Positions 1 through 6,503 of a stretch of DNA of 7,289 nucleotides are shown one piece after another. Position 1 is the stretch's first letter. Every line of letters starts with the position of its first letter. The stretch is from Bordetella parapertussis (GTDB lineage: Bacteria; Pseudomonadota; Gammaproteobacteria; Burkholderiales; CAIKXV01). Made by a program: the position numbers and the translations under genes. Below the pieces are notes generated by a model. It was not told the DNA's origin, ran no database searches, and saw only the letters and a list, made by a program, of their open reading frames with translations. The stretch lies in NCBI GenBank assembly GCA_945877995.1, contig CAMDXD010000199.1, positions 1-7,289 on the forward strand. Direction: 5' to 3'.

Positions 1-27
1 GCGCGCCGGCCCGGCGCAGGGCGTCCG

Positions 28-2169
28 ATGAGGCGGCTGCTGCCGTTCCTGCGCTGGTGGCCGCTGCAGCGCGACGTGCTGCGTGCGGACATCGTTGCCG
101 GCATCAGCGTCGCGCTGGTGCTGGTGCCGCAGTCGATGGCCTATGCCCAGCTGGCCGGCATGCCCGCGTACTACGGCCTGTATGCCGGCTTCCTGCCGGT
201 GATTGTCGCCGCGCTCTGGGGATCGTCCAGCCAGCTGGCGACCGGGCCAGCCGCAGTGTCTTCGATCCTCACCGCATCGGCCCTCGCCCCGCTGGCCACC
301 CTCGGTTCGGAGCAGTTCGTCGCACTCGCCATCCTGCTCGCTTTCATGGTGGGCGCGATCCAGCTCGTGCTCGCGCTGTGCCGGATGGGCAACGTCGTGA
401 GCTTCCTGTCGCATCCGGTGATCCTCGGCTTCACCTCGGCGGCGGCCATCATCATCGGCCTGTCGCAGCTGAACAAGCTGCTCGGGCTGCCTCTGGGCCG
501 CAGCGATTTTTTCCTCGGCGACGTCTGCCGGATGCTGCTCCAGCTCCCGGATGCGCACCTGCCCAGCCTGGCGATCGGCGTCGGGGCCATGGCCGTGATC
601 TGGGGCTTCCGCCGCTGGCTGCCGCGCTGGCCCGGGGTGCTCATGGCCGTCGCGCTCGGCACCGCTATCAGCTGGGCGACAGGCTTCGAGCGCAACGGCA
701 GCGCACCGGTCGAGGCGCTCGGCGACCCGCGCGTGCTGGAGATCGCACGCGACTACCAGCAGGTGGTGGCGCGGATCCGGGAACTCGATGCAAGCATCGA
801 GGGCCTGCGCGCGGCGCCAGCTCCCGCCCTGTCGCGCAGCGATGCACTGACCCGTCGGCACGAACTCGAACTGAAGCAGCTCGAACGCTCGGACGTGGAA
901 CGCGAGAACGCCCAGCGGATGCGCGACCTGCGGCAACTGGCCTTCCACGCCACGACGGCACCGGACGGATCGATCGCCACCCTCGATGCATCCAGCAGCG
1001 GCGGTGAAGCGGGACAGCAGACCTGGCGCATCCGTACCATCCGCGGCGGCACCGTGCACCTGTCCGGCGGCGGGGAGGTCGTGGGCTTGATCCCGCCCGG
1101 GCTGCCATCGCCCGCAATGCCGCAGTTTTCCTGGGAGGCCCTGCGCTCGCTGCTCGGCGCCGCACTCGTGATGGCCCTGATCGGATTCGTCGAAGCGGTG
1201 TCGATCGGCAAGGCGATGGCGGCGCGCACCCGGCAACGGATCGATGCCAACCAGGAACTCCTCGGACAGGGCCTTGCCAACATCGCGGGCAGCCTCACCC
1301 AGGCCTTTCCGACCATGGGTTCGTTCTCGCGCTCGGCGGTGAACATCAGCGCCGGCGCACGCACCGGGATGTCGAGCGTGGTGACCGGCGTGCTGATGCT
1401 GGTGACCCTGCTCGCGCTGACCCCGATGCTCTACCACCTGCCGCAGGCGGTGCTCGCAGCGGTGATCATGATGGCTATCACCAGCCTGATCGGCTTCAGG
1501 GCGATGAACCATGCCTGGCGCGCGCACCGGCACGACGGCATCGCGGCCTGGACGACCTTCTTCGCCGCGCTGCTGCTCGCGCCCGCGATCGACTACGGCG
1601 TGCTGCTGGGCGCCGCACTCGCGATCCTGCTCTACCTGTACCGCACGATGCGCCCGCGCATGGCCGTGCTGGCGCGCCATCCGGACGGCACCCTGCGCGA
1701 CGCACGGCTGCATGGCTTGCCGACCAACGGGCAACTGGTGGTCCTGCGCTTCGACGGATCGCTGTACTTCGCGAACGTCCCGTACTTCGAAGACAGCGTG
1801 CTGGAGGCCGTGGCCGCCGCGCCGGACGCGCGCGAGGTGCTGGTCGTGGCCGATGGCATCAACGCGATCGATGCCTCGGGGGTGGAGGTGCTGGAACACC
1901 TGTCGGAAAGACTGGCAGCGAGCGGAACAACCCTGTCGCTGTGCGGCGTCAAGCTGCAGGTGATGGAAGTGTTCGACCGCACCGGGCTGTGCGCGAAGAT
2001 CGGCGCGGCCAACCTGTTCAGGACGTCCGCGCAGGCGATCGACGCGATAGCGCAACGTACGCCCGACCCCTCGATCGGCGCCTGCCTCGCAACCGCAGGG
2101 CCCCCGCCAGCCGCTGCGCCAGCTTCGGCAAGCCGATCACCCTCGACGGCCGGCACGCCACCCCTATAA
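28..2169 (+). CDS. SulP-family anion transporter with C-terminal STAS domain and an unusual central insert
   Basis: This is a 713-residue inner-membrane SulP/SLC26-type transporter; such proteins move sulfate, bicarbonate or other anions, and the substrate cannot be read from sequence. The N-terminal SulP signature is at about residues 21-82 (QSMAYAQLAGMP, YYGLYAGFLP, GPAAVSS). Hydrophobic segments fill about 21-218 and 370-540, with the GSFSRSAVN motif of the second half at 431-439. A STAS domain spans about 555-680 and carries the DASG motif at 615-618, whose serine is the position phosphorylated in SpoIIAA-like proteins. Two oddities stand out. Residues about 221-350 are a hydrophilic insert, where relatives have only a short loop before the IPxGLP motif. 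Residues 681-713 form a Pro/Ala/Ser-rich tail. An AGGG ribosome site lies 6 bases before the ATG. The frame stays open to the left edge, so a longer start cannot be excluded, but MRRLLPFLRWWPL is a normal SulP beginning. Confidence 0.95.
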   Translation: MRRLLPFLRWWPLQRDVLRADIVAGISVALVLVPQSMAYAQLAGMPAYYGLYAGFLPVIVAALWGSSSQLATGPAAVSSILTASALAPLATLGSEQFVALAILLAFMVGAIQLVLALCRMGNVVSFLSHPVILGFTSAAAIIIGLSQLNKLLGLPLGRSDFFLGDVCRMLLQLPDAHLPSLAIGVGAMAVIWGFRRWLPRWPGVLMAVALGTAISWATGFERNGSAPVEALGDPRVLEIARDYQQVVARIRELDASIEGLRAAPAPALSRSDALTRRHELELKQLERSDVERENAQRMRDLRQLAFHATTAPDGSIATLDASSSGGEAGQQTWRIRTIRGGTVHLSGGGEVVGLIPPGLPSPAMPQFSWEALRSLLGAALVMALIGFVEAVSIGKAMAARTRQRIDANQELLGQGLANIAGSLTQAFPTMGSFSRSAVNISAGARTGMSSVVTGVLMLVTLLALTPMLYHLPQAVLAAVIMMAITSLIGFRAMNHAWRAHRHDGIAAWTTFFAALLLAPAIDYGVLLGAALAILLYLYRTMRPRMAVLARHPDGTLRDARLHGLPTNGQLVVLRFDGSLYFANVPYFEDSVLEAVAAAPDAREVLVVADGINAIDASGVEVLEHLSERLAASGTTLSLCGVKLQVMEVFDRTGLCAKIGAANLFRTSAQAIDAIAQRTPDPSIGACLATAGPPPAAAPASASRSPSTAGTPPL

Positions 2170-2170
2170 T
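2143..2170 (+). promoter_or_regulatory. Putative sigma-70 promoter for the cobalamin adenosyltransferase
   Basis: A perfect TATAAT -10 hexamer lies at 2165-2170. Sixteen bases upstream is TCGACG at 2143-2148, which matches four of six positions of TTGACA. The AT-rich hexamer stands out in very GC-rich surroundings and shares its TAA with the stop codon of the SulP gene. The predicted start of transcription is near 2177-2178, giving a leader of about 95 bases before the ATG at 2272. This is consensus matching by eye, without experimental support. Confidence 0.5.
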
Positions 2171-2203
2171 CGTGCTTGGTCAGAGGGTTCGACCGCGCGG
2201 GCG

Positions 2204-2213
2204 CCTGCGCAGG
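2204..2213. repeat. Perfect 10-base palindrome in the adenosyltransferase leader
   Basis: CCTGCGCAGG is its own reverse complement. It lies about 25 bases downstream of the predicted transcription start and about 60 bases before the start codon. As RNA it would form only a tiny hairpin, so a protein-binding site is the more natural reading. Palindromes of this size are common in GC-rich DNA, and it may mean nothing. The rest of the 2170-2271 gap holds a short imperfect tandem repeat (CGGCAGC at 2239 and at 2248) and no visible cobalamin riboswitch. Confidence 0.25.
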
Positions 2214-2258
2214 GCACCAGCGGCACCCACGACATTCACGGCAGCTACGGCAGCCACC

Positions 2259-2263
2259 AGGGA
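2259..2263 (+). promoter_or_regulatory. Ribosome binding site that decides the adenosyltransferase start
   Basis: AGGGA lies 8 bases before the ATG at 2272. It supports that start over an in-frame TTG at 2176, which has no comparable site and would sit almost at the predicted transcription start. Confidence 0.55.
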
Positions 2264-2271
2264 CGACGGCA

Positions 2272-2823
2272 ATGGGCTTCCGCCTCACCAGGATATACAC
2301 GCGTACCGGCGACGGCGGAGAAACCGGCCTGGGCGACGGCAGCAGGGTTGCCAAGGACGCGCCGCGGGTCGAGGTACTCGGCGTGGTGGACGAACTCAAC
2401 TGCGCGGTCGGGCTGGTACTGGCCGAGCCGGTGTCGGCCGAGGTGCGCGAATGCCTGACCGCCGTCCAGCACGACCTGTTCGACCTCGGCGGCGAGATGA
2501 GCATCCCGGGTTACACCGCGGTCACCGAGCGCCATGTGACCCGGCTCGAGGAAGTGCTCGACCGATTCAACGCTGACCTGGACCCACTGAAAGACTTCAT
2601 CCTGCCAGGCGGATCCCGGGCGGCGGCCTCCTGCCACCTGGCGCGCACCCTCGCGCGGCGGGCGGAACGGCGGATGGTGACGCTGGTCGCGGCAGAAGCG
2701 GTGTCACCGCTGGCCCAGCATTACCTCAACCGGCTGTCAGACCTGCTGTTCGTGCTGTGCCGTGTCATCAACCGCGATGCTGGGTTTGCGGACGTGCTGT
2801 GGCAGAAGGGCCGCACGCTCTGA
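2272..2823 (+). CDS. pduO: PduO-type cob(I)alamin adenosyltransferase
   Basis: This 183-residue cytoplasmic enzyme transfers the 5'-deoxyadenosyl group of ATP to cob(I)alamin, giving adenosylcobalamin (human MMAB and bacterial PduO family). The N-terminal ATP-binding motif is TRTGDGGETGLGDG at residues 10-23. It is followed by VVDELN at 38-43, DLGGEMS at 71-77, and DFILPGGS at 108-115, whose phenylalanine 109 matches the residue thought to displace the lower cobalamin ligand. The HLARTLARRAER stretch at 122-133 carries the family arginines (R125, R129, R130) and E132, and YLNRLSDLLF is at 151-160. Length is typical for the single-domain family. The start follows from the ribosome site and from the usual N-terminus; an in-frame TTG at 2176 would add 32 low-complexity residues. 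No B12-dependent enzyme or other B12 gene is visible nearby, so it probably serves the cell generally, from its own promoter. Confidence 0.95.
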   Translation: MGFRLTRIYTRTGDGGETGLGDGSRVAKDAPRVEVLGVVDELNCAVGLVLAEPVSAEVRECLTAVQHDLFDLGGEMSIPGYTAVTERHVTRLEEVLDRFNADLDPLKDFILPGGSRAAASCHLARTLARRAERRMVTLVAAEAVSPLAQHYLNRLSDLLFVLCRVINRDAGFADVLWQKGRTL

Positions 2824-2844
2824 CCGCATGGCGGCAGTGCGTGC
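2813..2844. terminator. Hairpin between convergent genes, candidate terminator
   Basis: The stem has three helices. GCACGC (2813-2818) pairs with GCGTGC (2839-2844), CTG (2820-2822) with CAG (2835-2837), and CCGC (2824-2827) with GCGG (2831-2834). One T-T mismatch and one bulged A interrupt it, and the loop is ATG. That makes 13 pairs, mostly G-C, around the adenosyltransferase stop codon (2821-2823) and 24 bases past the end of the convergent nitroreductase gene. No run of T follows on either strand, so it is not a textbook intrinsic terminator. It could act as a Rho-assisted end or protect a 3' end of RNA. Confidence 0.4.
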
Positions 2845-2867
2845 AGCTCAACCCCGGGAGGACGCCG

Positions 2868-3713
2868 TCAATCGAGCTTGAATCCCCGCGCACGGACGTA
2901 TGCCCCGAAGTCGGCACGCTCGGGGACAGAGTACTGCCGTGCCTTGTCTTCCGACCAGCCGTAGAACGCGGCAACACCCAGGTCGCGAGCGCGCCGCTGG
3001 CGCTTGTAGGGTTGGCGCTCGTCGCGCCAGCGATCATGGGCATCTATCGCCGCGAGCGTTGCCGCGTCGCCGTCGTCGCGATAGCGGTCGGCGTGGACGG
3101 TGAGCTTCAGCGGCAGCCGCGGACTCACGGCAGCAGCGGCACCCGGCCAGCCGACCGCCAGGCCGGCCACCGGAAACACCCGCTCGGGCAATTCGAGGAA
3201 GTCACTGACCGCTTGCGCACGGTTGCGGATCTGGCTGATCGGACAGCAGCCCAGCCCGGCCGCCTCTGCCGCGACGATGAACGAGCCGAGCACGATGCTC
3301 GCGTCGACCGCGGCATTGAAGAACCAGTCGAGATGGTCGTTGGCGAACGGCACGCCGCGCCACTCGCTGACCTGGCGCTGCCGCCGGTGGTTGCCGCAGA
3401 ACACCAGCAACGCGGGGGCGGCGGCGATCCATGCATCCGGCGCCGTGAGGGCGGCGAGTCCTGCCTTGCGCTGCGGATCGGTGACCACCACGATGTCGCG
3501 GCTCTGCATGTCGCTCTTGGTCGGCGAGGACAGCGCGATCGCCGCGAGCGTGCTCAGCATGCCTTCCGGCAGCGGCCGATCGGCCCAGTCGCGCATCGAA
3601 GCGTGCGCGGCCATCCGGACATGGCCTTCGTTCGCGAAGCCCGTGTCGAGGTCGCCGGCATCCTGGAACCGTTCGGCAAGCAGCCGGGCCAGTTCGCGTT
3701 CCGGATCAGTCAT
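2868..3713 (-). CDS. Nitroreductase-family flavoprotein (FMN/NAD(P)H oxidoreductase)
   Basis: This 281-residue cytoplasmic protein of the nitroreductase fold should bind FMN and use NAD(P)H. The substrate is unknown. The family pattern runs through SMRDWADRP (about residues 39-47), the FMN-binding SSPTKSDMQSRDIVVV (62-77), a conserved VFCGNHRRQRQ (104-114), FANDHLDWFFNAAVDAS (123-139), GLGCCPISQIRN (153-164) and FPVAGLAVGWP (180-190). The last 30 residues (YGWSEDKARQYSVPER and beyond) form an aromatic and charged tail reminiscent of NfsA-like proteins. I chose the ATG at 3713 because GGGAA lies 8 bases upstream. An in-frame ATG at 3737 would add MPLTGTWT but has no well-placed ribosome site. 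The gene directly follows thrC (9 bases to the outer ATG, 33 to the inner), so it is probably the last gene of the threonine operon, although no metabolic link is evident. Confidence 0.88.
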   Translation of the reverse strand: MTDPERELARLLAERFQDAGDLDTGFANEGHVRMAAHASMRDWADRPLPEGMLSTLAAIALSSPTKSDMQSRDIVVVTDPQRKAGLAALTAPDAWIAAAPALLVFCGNHRRQRQVSEWRGVPFANDHLDWFFNAAVDASIVLGSFIVAAEAAGLGCCPISQIRNRAQAVSDFLELPERVFPVAGLAVGWPGAAAAVSPRLPLKLTVHADRYRDDGDAATLAAIDAHDRWRDERQPYKRQRRARDLGVAAFYGWSEDKARQYSVPERADFGAYVRARGFKLD

Positions 3714-3746
3714 GGTCCATGTTCCCGTTAACGGCATGCCTGCCGG

Positions 3747-5159
3747 TCAGCCGGCGCAGCGCGCCTCGATGTAGCGTTTCACTGCGACGACATCAGCATC
3801 CATCACATCGAAGCGCAGCGGCGCCGACTCCAGCCCCTCGAAACCGGACGGGCGCGACGGCGCACGACCGAGTGCCTCGATGATCGTCGCTTCGAATTTG
3901 ACCGGCAGTGCGGTTTCCAGGCACACCACCGTCTCGCCCGGCTCGCGCAGTTCGAGCGCGACCTTGATGCCGTCGGCGGTATGGGTGTCGACGATGCGTC
4001 CGCTGCCTTCGAACGTGCTGCGGATCGTGCGCAGGCGGTCTGCATGGGTGCTGTGCCCTGACACGAAACCGGTCTGCGCCACCTTCGTGAACTCGCCGGA
4101 GGCCGCGAGGTCGAACGCGCCCCGCTCGTCTATCTCGCGCCACAGGGCCCGTACCCGGGCACCGTCGGCGCCGAGCAGGTCGTACACGTAACGCTCGAAA
4201 TTCGACGCCTTCGAAATATCCATCGACGGACTGGACGTCTGCCGCGTCTCCCGCGAACTGCGCGGACGGTAGGTGCCGGTCCGGAAGAACTCGTCGAGCA
4301 CGTTGTTCTCGTTGGTGGCGAGGATCAGCCGGTGCACCGGCAGCCCCATGCGGCGCGCGACATGGCCAGCGCAGATGTTGCCGAAATTGCCGGAGGGCAC
4401 GCTGAAGGACACCGTCTCATCGTCGGCGCGGGTCGCGGCGAAGTAGCCCTTGAAGTAGTAGACGACCTGGGCGACCAGCCGCGCCCAGTTGATCGAATTC
4501 ACCGTGCCGATCCGGTAGCGCGCCTTGAACGCGAGGTCCGTGCTGACCGCCTTGACGATGTCCTGGCAATCGTCGAACACCCCGTGGATCGCAATGTTGT
4601 GGATGTTCGGATCCATCAGCGAGAACATCTGTGCCGTCTGGAACGGACTCATCGCGCCCTCGGGCGACAGCATGAACACCCGGATGCCTCGCTTGCCACG
4701 CATCGCGTACTCAGCGGCCGAGCCGGTATCGCCAGACGTGGCACCGAGGATGTTCAGCGATTCACCGCGCTCGGCGAGCACGAACTCGAACAGGTTTCCG
4801 AGCAACTGCATCGCAACGTCCTTGAACGCGAGCGTCGGCCCGTTGGACAGCTGCAGCAGGTGCAGGCCGGGCTGCAGTTCGGCCAACGGGGTCACCGCAT
4901 CGGATCCGAATACCTCTGCCCGATAGGTACGCTCGACGATCGCGCGCAGCGCGGCTGGCGGGATGTCGTCGATGAACAGCGACAGGATCTCGAACGCAAG
5001 GCCGCGGTAGTCGAGCCCGCGCCACCGCGCAAGCGTCGCCCGGTCGACCTGCGGACAGGACTCCGGCATCGCGAGCCCGCCATCGGGTGCGAGCCCCTCC
5101 AGCAGGATCTCGCGGAAAGTCGCCGGCGCCATCCCGCCACGGGTACTCAGGTAACGCAC
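3747..5159 (-). CDS. thrC: Threonine synthase
   Basis: This 470-residue PLP enzyme converts O-phospho-L-homoserine to L-threonine and phosphate, the last step of threonine synthesis. The N-terminus (RYLSTRGG, then EGLAPDGGLAMPE at 21-33) is typical of ThrC. The PLP lysine is K113 in LAFKDVAMQ (110-118). The phosphate and cofactor loops follow as TSGDTGSAAEYA (141-152), GTVNSINWARL (218-228), PSGNFGN (255-261) and SPSMDISKASNFER (310-323). Length fits the long fold-type II form. The start codon is GTG, only 3 bases after the hom stop, with its ribosome site inside the last hom codons. This implies translational coupling. Homoserine kinase, which supplies the substrate, is not encoded in the window. 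Confidence 0.97.
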   Translation of the reverse strand: MRYLSTRGGMAPATFREILLEGLAPDGGLAMPESCPQVDRATLARWRGLDYRGLAFEILSLFIDDIPPAALRAIVERTYRAEVFGSDAVTPLAELQPGLHLLQLSNGPTLAFKDVAMQLLGNLFEFVLAERGESLNILGATSGDTGSAAEYAMRGKRGIRVFMLSPEGAMSPFQTAQMFSLMDPNIHNIAIHGVFDDCQDIVKAVSTDLAFKARYRIGTVNSINWARLVAQVVYYFKGYFAATRADDETVSFSVPSGNFGNICAGHVARRMGLPVHRLILATNENNVLDEFFRTGTYRPRSSRETRQTSSPSMDISKASNFERYVYDLLGADGARVRALWREIDERGAFDLAASGEFTKVAQTGFVSGHSTHADRLRTIRSTFEGSGRIVDTHTADGIKVALELREPGETVVCLETALPVKFEATIIEALGRAPSRPSGFEGLESAPLRFDVMDADVVAVKRYIEARCAG

Positions 5160-5162
5160 GGC

Positions 5163-6503
5163 CTAGAGTTCCTCGAGGCGCAACCGGGTGACCCGGCCAG
5201 CGACCGTCGGCAGCGCCTCGATGCTGACGATCGCTGCATCCATGTTGCGCTCGACGGTGCGATGCGTGAGCAGGATGATATCGGCCTCGCTCTCGCCCGC
5301 GGCTGGCTCCTTCTGCACCATCGCGTCGATCGAGATCGTCCGGTCGGCGAGGATGCGCGTGATGTCGGCGAGCACGCCGGGCTTGTCCTGCACCCGCATG
5401 CGCAGATAGTAGGCGGTCTCGATGTCCGCGATCGGCAGGATCGGCAGGTTCGAGATCCGGTCGGGCTGGAATGCCAGGTGGGGCACCCGATTCTCCGGGT
5501 CGACCGTGGCCAGGCGAGTGACATCGACGAGGTCGGCGACCACGGCCGATGCAGTCGGCTCGGCGCCCGCGCCAGCCCCGTAGTACATCGTCTGGCCCAC
5601 CGCGTCGCCCTTCACCAGCACGGCGTTCATCACGCCCTCGACATTGGCGATCAGCCGCTTGCCGGGGATCAGCGTCGGGTGAACACGCAGTTCGATGCCC
5701 GCGCCGGCGCCCTCGCCCACCCGCCGCGTGATGCCGAGCAGCTTGATCCGGTAGCCAAGTTCTTCGGCGTAGCGGATATCGTCGGCGGTCAGCGCCGTGA
5801 TGCCTTCGGTGTACGCCCGCTCGAACTGCATCGGCACGCCGAAGGCGATCGCCGACATGATGGTGAGCTTGTGCCCGGCATCGATGCCCTCTATGTCGAA
5901 GGTCGGATCGGCTTCCGCATAGCCGAGCTTCTGTGCCTGCGCGAGCACCGCGTCGAAAGAGAGCCCCTTGTCGCGCATCTCGGACAGGATGAAGTTGCTG
6001 GTGCCGTTGATGATGCCCGCGATCCACTCGATGCGGTTCGCGGTGAGGCCCTCGCGCAGCGCCTTGATGATCGGGATGCCACCGCCGACAGCTGCCTCGA
6101 ACGCCACCATCACGCCCCTGGCCTGCGCGGCACCGAAGATCTCGTTGCCGTGCAGCGCGAGCAGCGCCTTGTTGGCGGTGACCACGTGCTTGCCGTGGGC
6201 GATCGCCTCCAGGATCAGCTCTTTCGCGATGCCGTAGCCGCCGATCAGTTCGACGACGATGTCGATGTCCGGATCGCGCACCACCGCGAACGCATCGTCG
6301 ACGACCTGTGCCGCGGCTTCGCCTGGCGGCGTGCAGCCGGCCACGAGCGCGCGCGCGCGCGGCAGGTCCTTGTCGGCCACGCGCGTGATGCGTATCCCGC
6401 GCCCGGCACGCCGTTCGATCTCGTCACGGTTGCGCGCGAGCACCCCGAAGGTGCCCCCGCCCACGGTGCCGATGCCCAGCAGGCCCACGTTGATCGGTTT
6501 CAT
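5163..6503 (-). CDS. hom: Homoserine dehydrogenase with C-terminal ACT domain
   Basis: This 446-residue cytoplasmic enzyme reduces L-aspartate semialdehyde to L-homoserine with NAD(P)H, at the branch leading to threonine and methionine. The Rossmann motif is GLLGIGTVGGG at residues 7-17, and VELIGG is at 84-89. TANKALLA at 109-116 and the catalytic-domain signature YAEADPTFDIEGIDAGHK at 195-212 follow; D208 and K212 align with the catalytic Asp/Lys pair of the family. An ACT domain covers about 364-440 (YYLRMRVQDKPGVLADI onward) and predicts feedback inhibition by threonine. It is the monofunctional form, with no fused aspartate kinase. The ATG overlaps the upstream aminotransferase stop by one base (TGATG), and an AAGGA lies 12 bases upstream inside that gene, so coupled translation is likely. 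A longer in-frame reading upstream of this ATG overlaps the aminotransferase gene and is not supported. Confidence 0.97.
   Translation of the reverse strand: MKPINVGLLGIGTVGGGTFGVLARNRDEIERRAGRGIRITRVADKDLPRARALVAGCTPPGEAAAQVVDDAFAVVRDPDIDIVVELIGGYGIAKELILEAIAHGKHVVTANKALLALHGNEIFGAAQARGVMVAFEAAVGGGIPIIKALREGLTANRIEWIAGIINGTSNFILSEMRDKGLSFDAVLAQAQKLGYAEADPTFDIEGIDAGHKLTIMSAIAFGVPMQFERAYTEGITALTADDIRYAEELGYRIKLLGITRRVGEGAGAGIELRVHPTLIPGKRLIANVEGVMNAVLVKGDAVGQTMYYGAGAGAEPTASAVVADLVDVTRLATVDPENRVPHLAFQPDRISNLPILPIADIETAYYLRMRVQDKPGVLADITRILADRTISIDAMVQKEPAAGESEADIILLTHRTVERNMDAAIVSIEALPTVAGRVTRLRLEEL
5170..5174 (-). promoter_or_regulatory. Ribosome binding site for thrC inside the end of hom
   Basis: GAGGA on the minus strand lies 10 bases before the GTG start of thrC and is made of the final Glu-Glu codons of hom. 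It explains how thrC can start at GTG with only 3 bases between the genes. The spacing is slightly long. Confidence 0.5.
6347..6361. repeat. Alternating GC tract inside hom
   Basis: Fifteen bases of strictly alternating G and C encode part of an Arg-Ala-Arg-Ala stretch at about residues 49-52 of homoserine dehydrogenase. Such tracts can adopt Z-DNA or slip during replication. The reading frame is intact here, and codon bias for Arg and Ala in a GC-rich genome is a sufficient explanation. Confidence 0.6.

Noticed and set aside
2181..2200. A tRNA-like T-loop (GGTTCGAC) after the TATAAT
   Set aside because: The flanking bases do not form the 5-bp T-stem, and no acceptor, D or anticodon arm can be assembled around it.
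2176..2271. N-terminal extension of the adenosyltransferase from a TTG at 2176
   Set aside because: The added residues do not resemble the family, the TTG is at or before the predicted transcription start, and the ATG at 2272 has a well-placed ribosome site.
2170..2271. A cobalamin riboswitch in the leader of the adenosyltransferase
   Set aside because: The gap is about 100 bases, too short for the usual roughly 200-base element, and I see no B12-box sequence.
1632..2504. A 290-codon minus-strand frame across the end of the SulP gene and the start of the adenosyltransferase gene
   Set aside because: It is Ser/Arg/Thr-rich without motifs and overlaps the STAS domain and the ATP-binding motif coding regions, both well supported on the plus strand.
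2757..3731. A 324-codon plus-strand frame opposite the nitroreductase gene
   Set aside because: The minus strand encodes a clear nitroreductase with family motifs throughout. The plus frame has none and overlaps the adenosyltransferase end.
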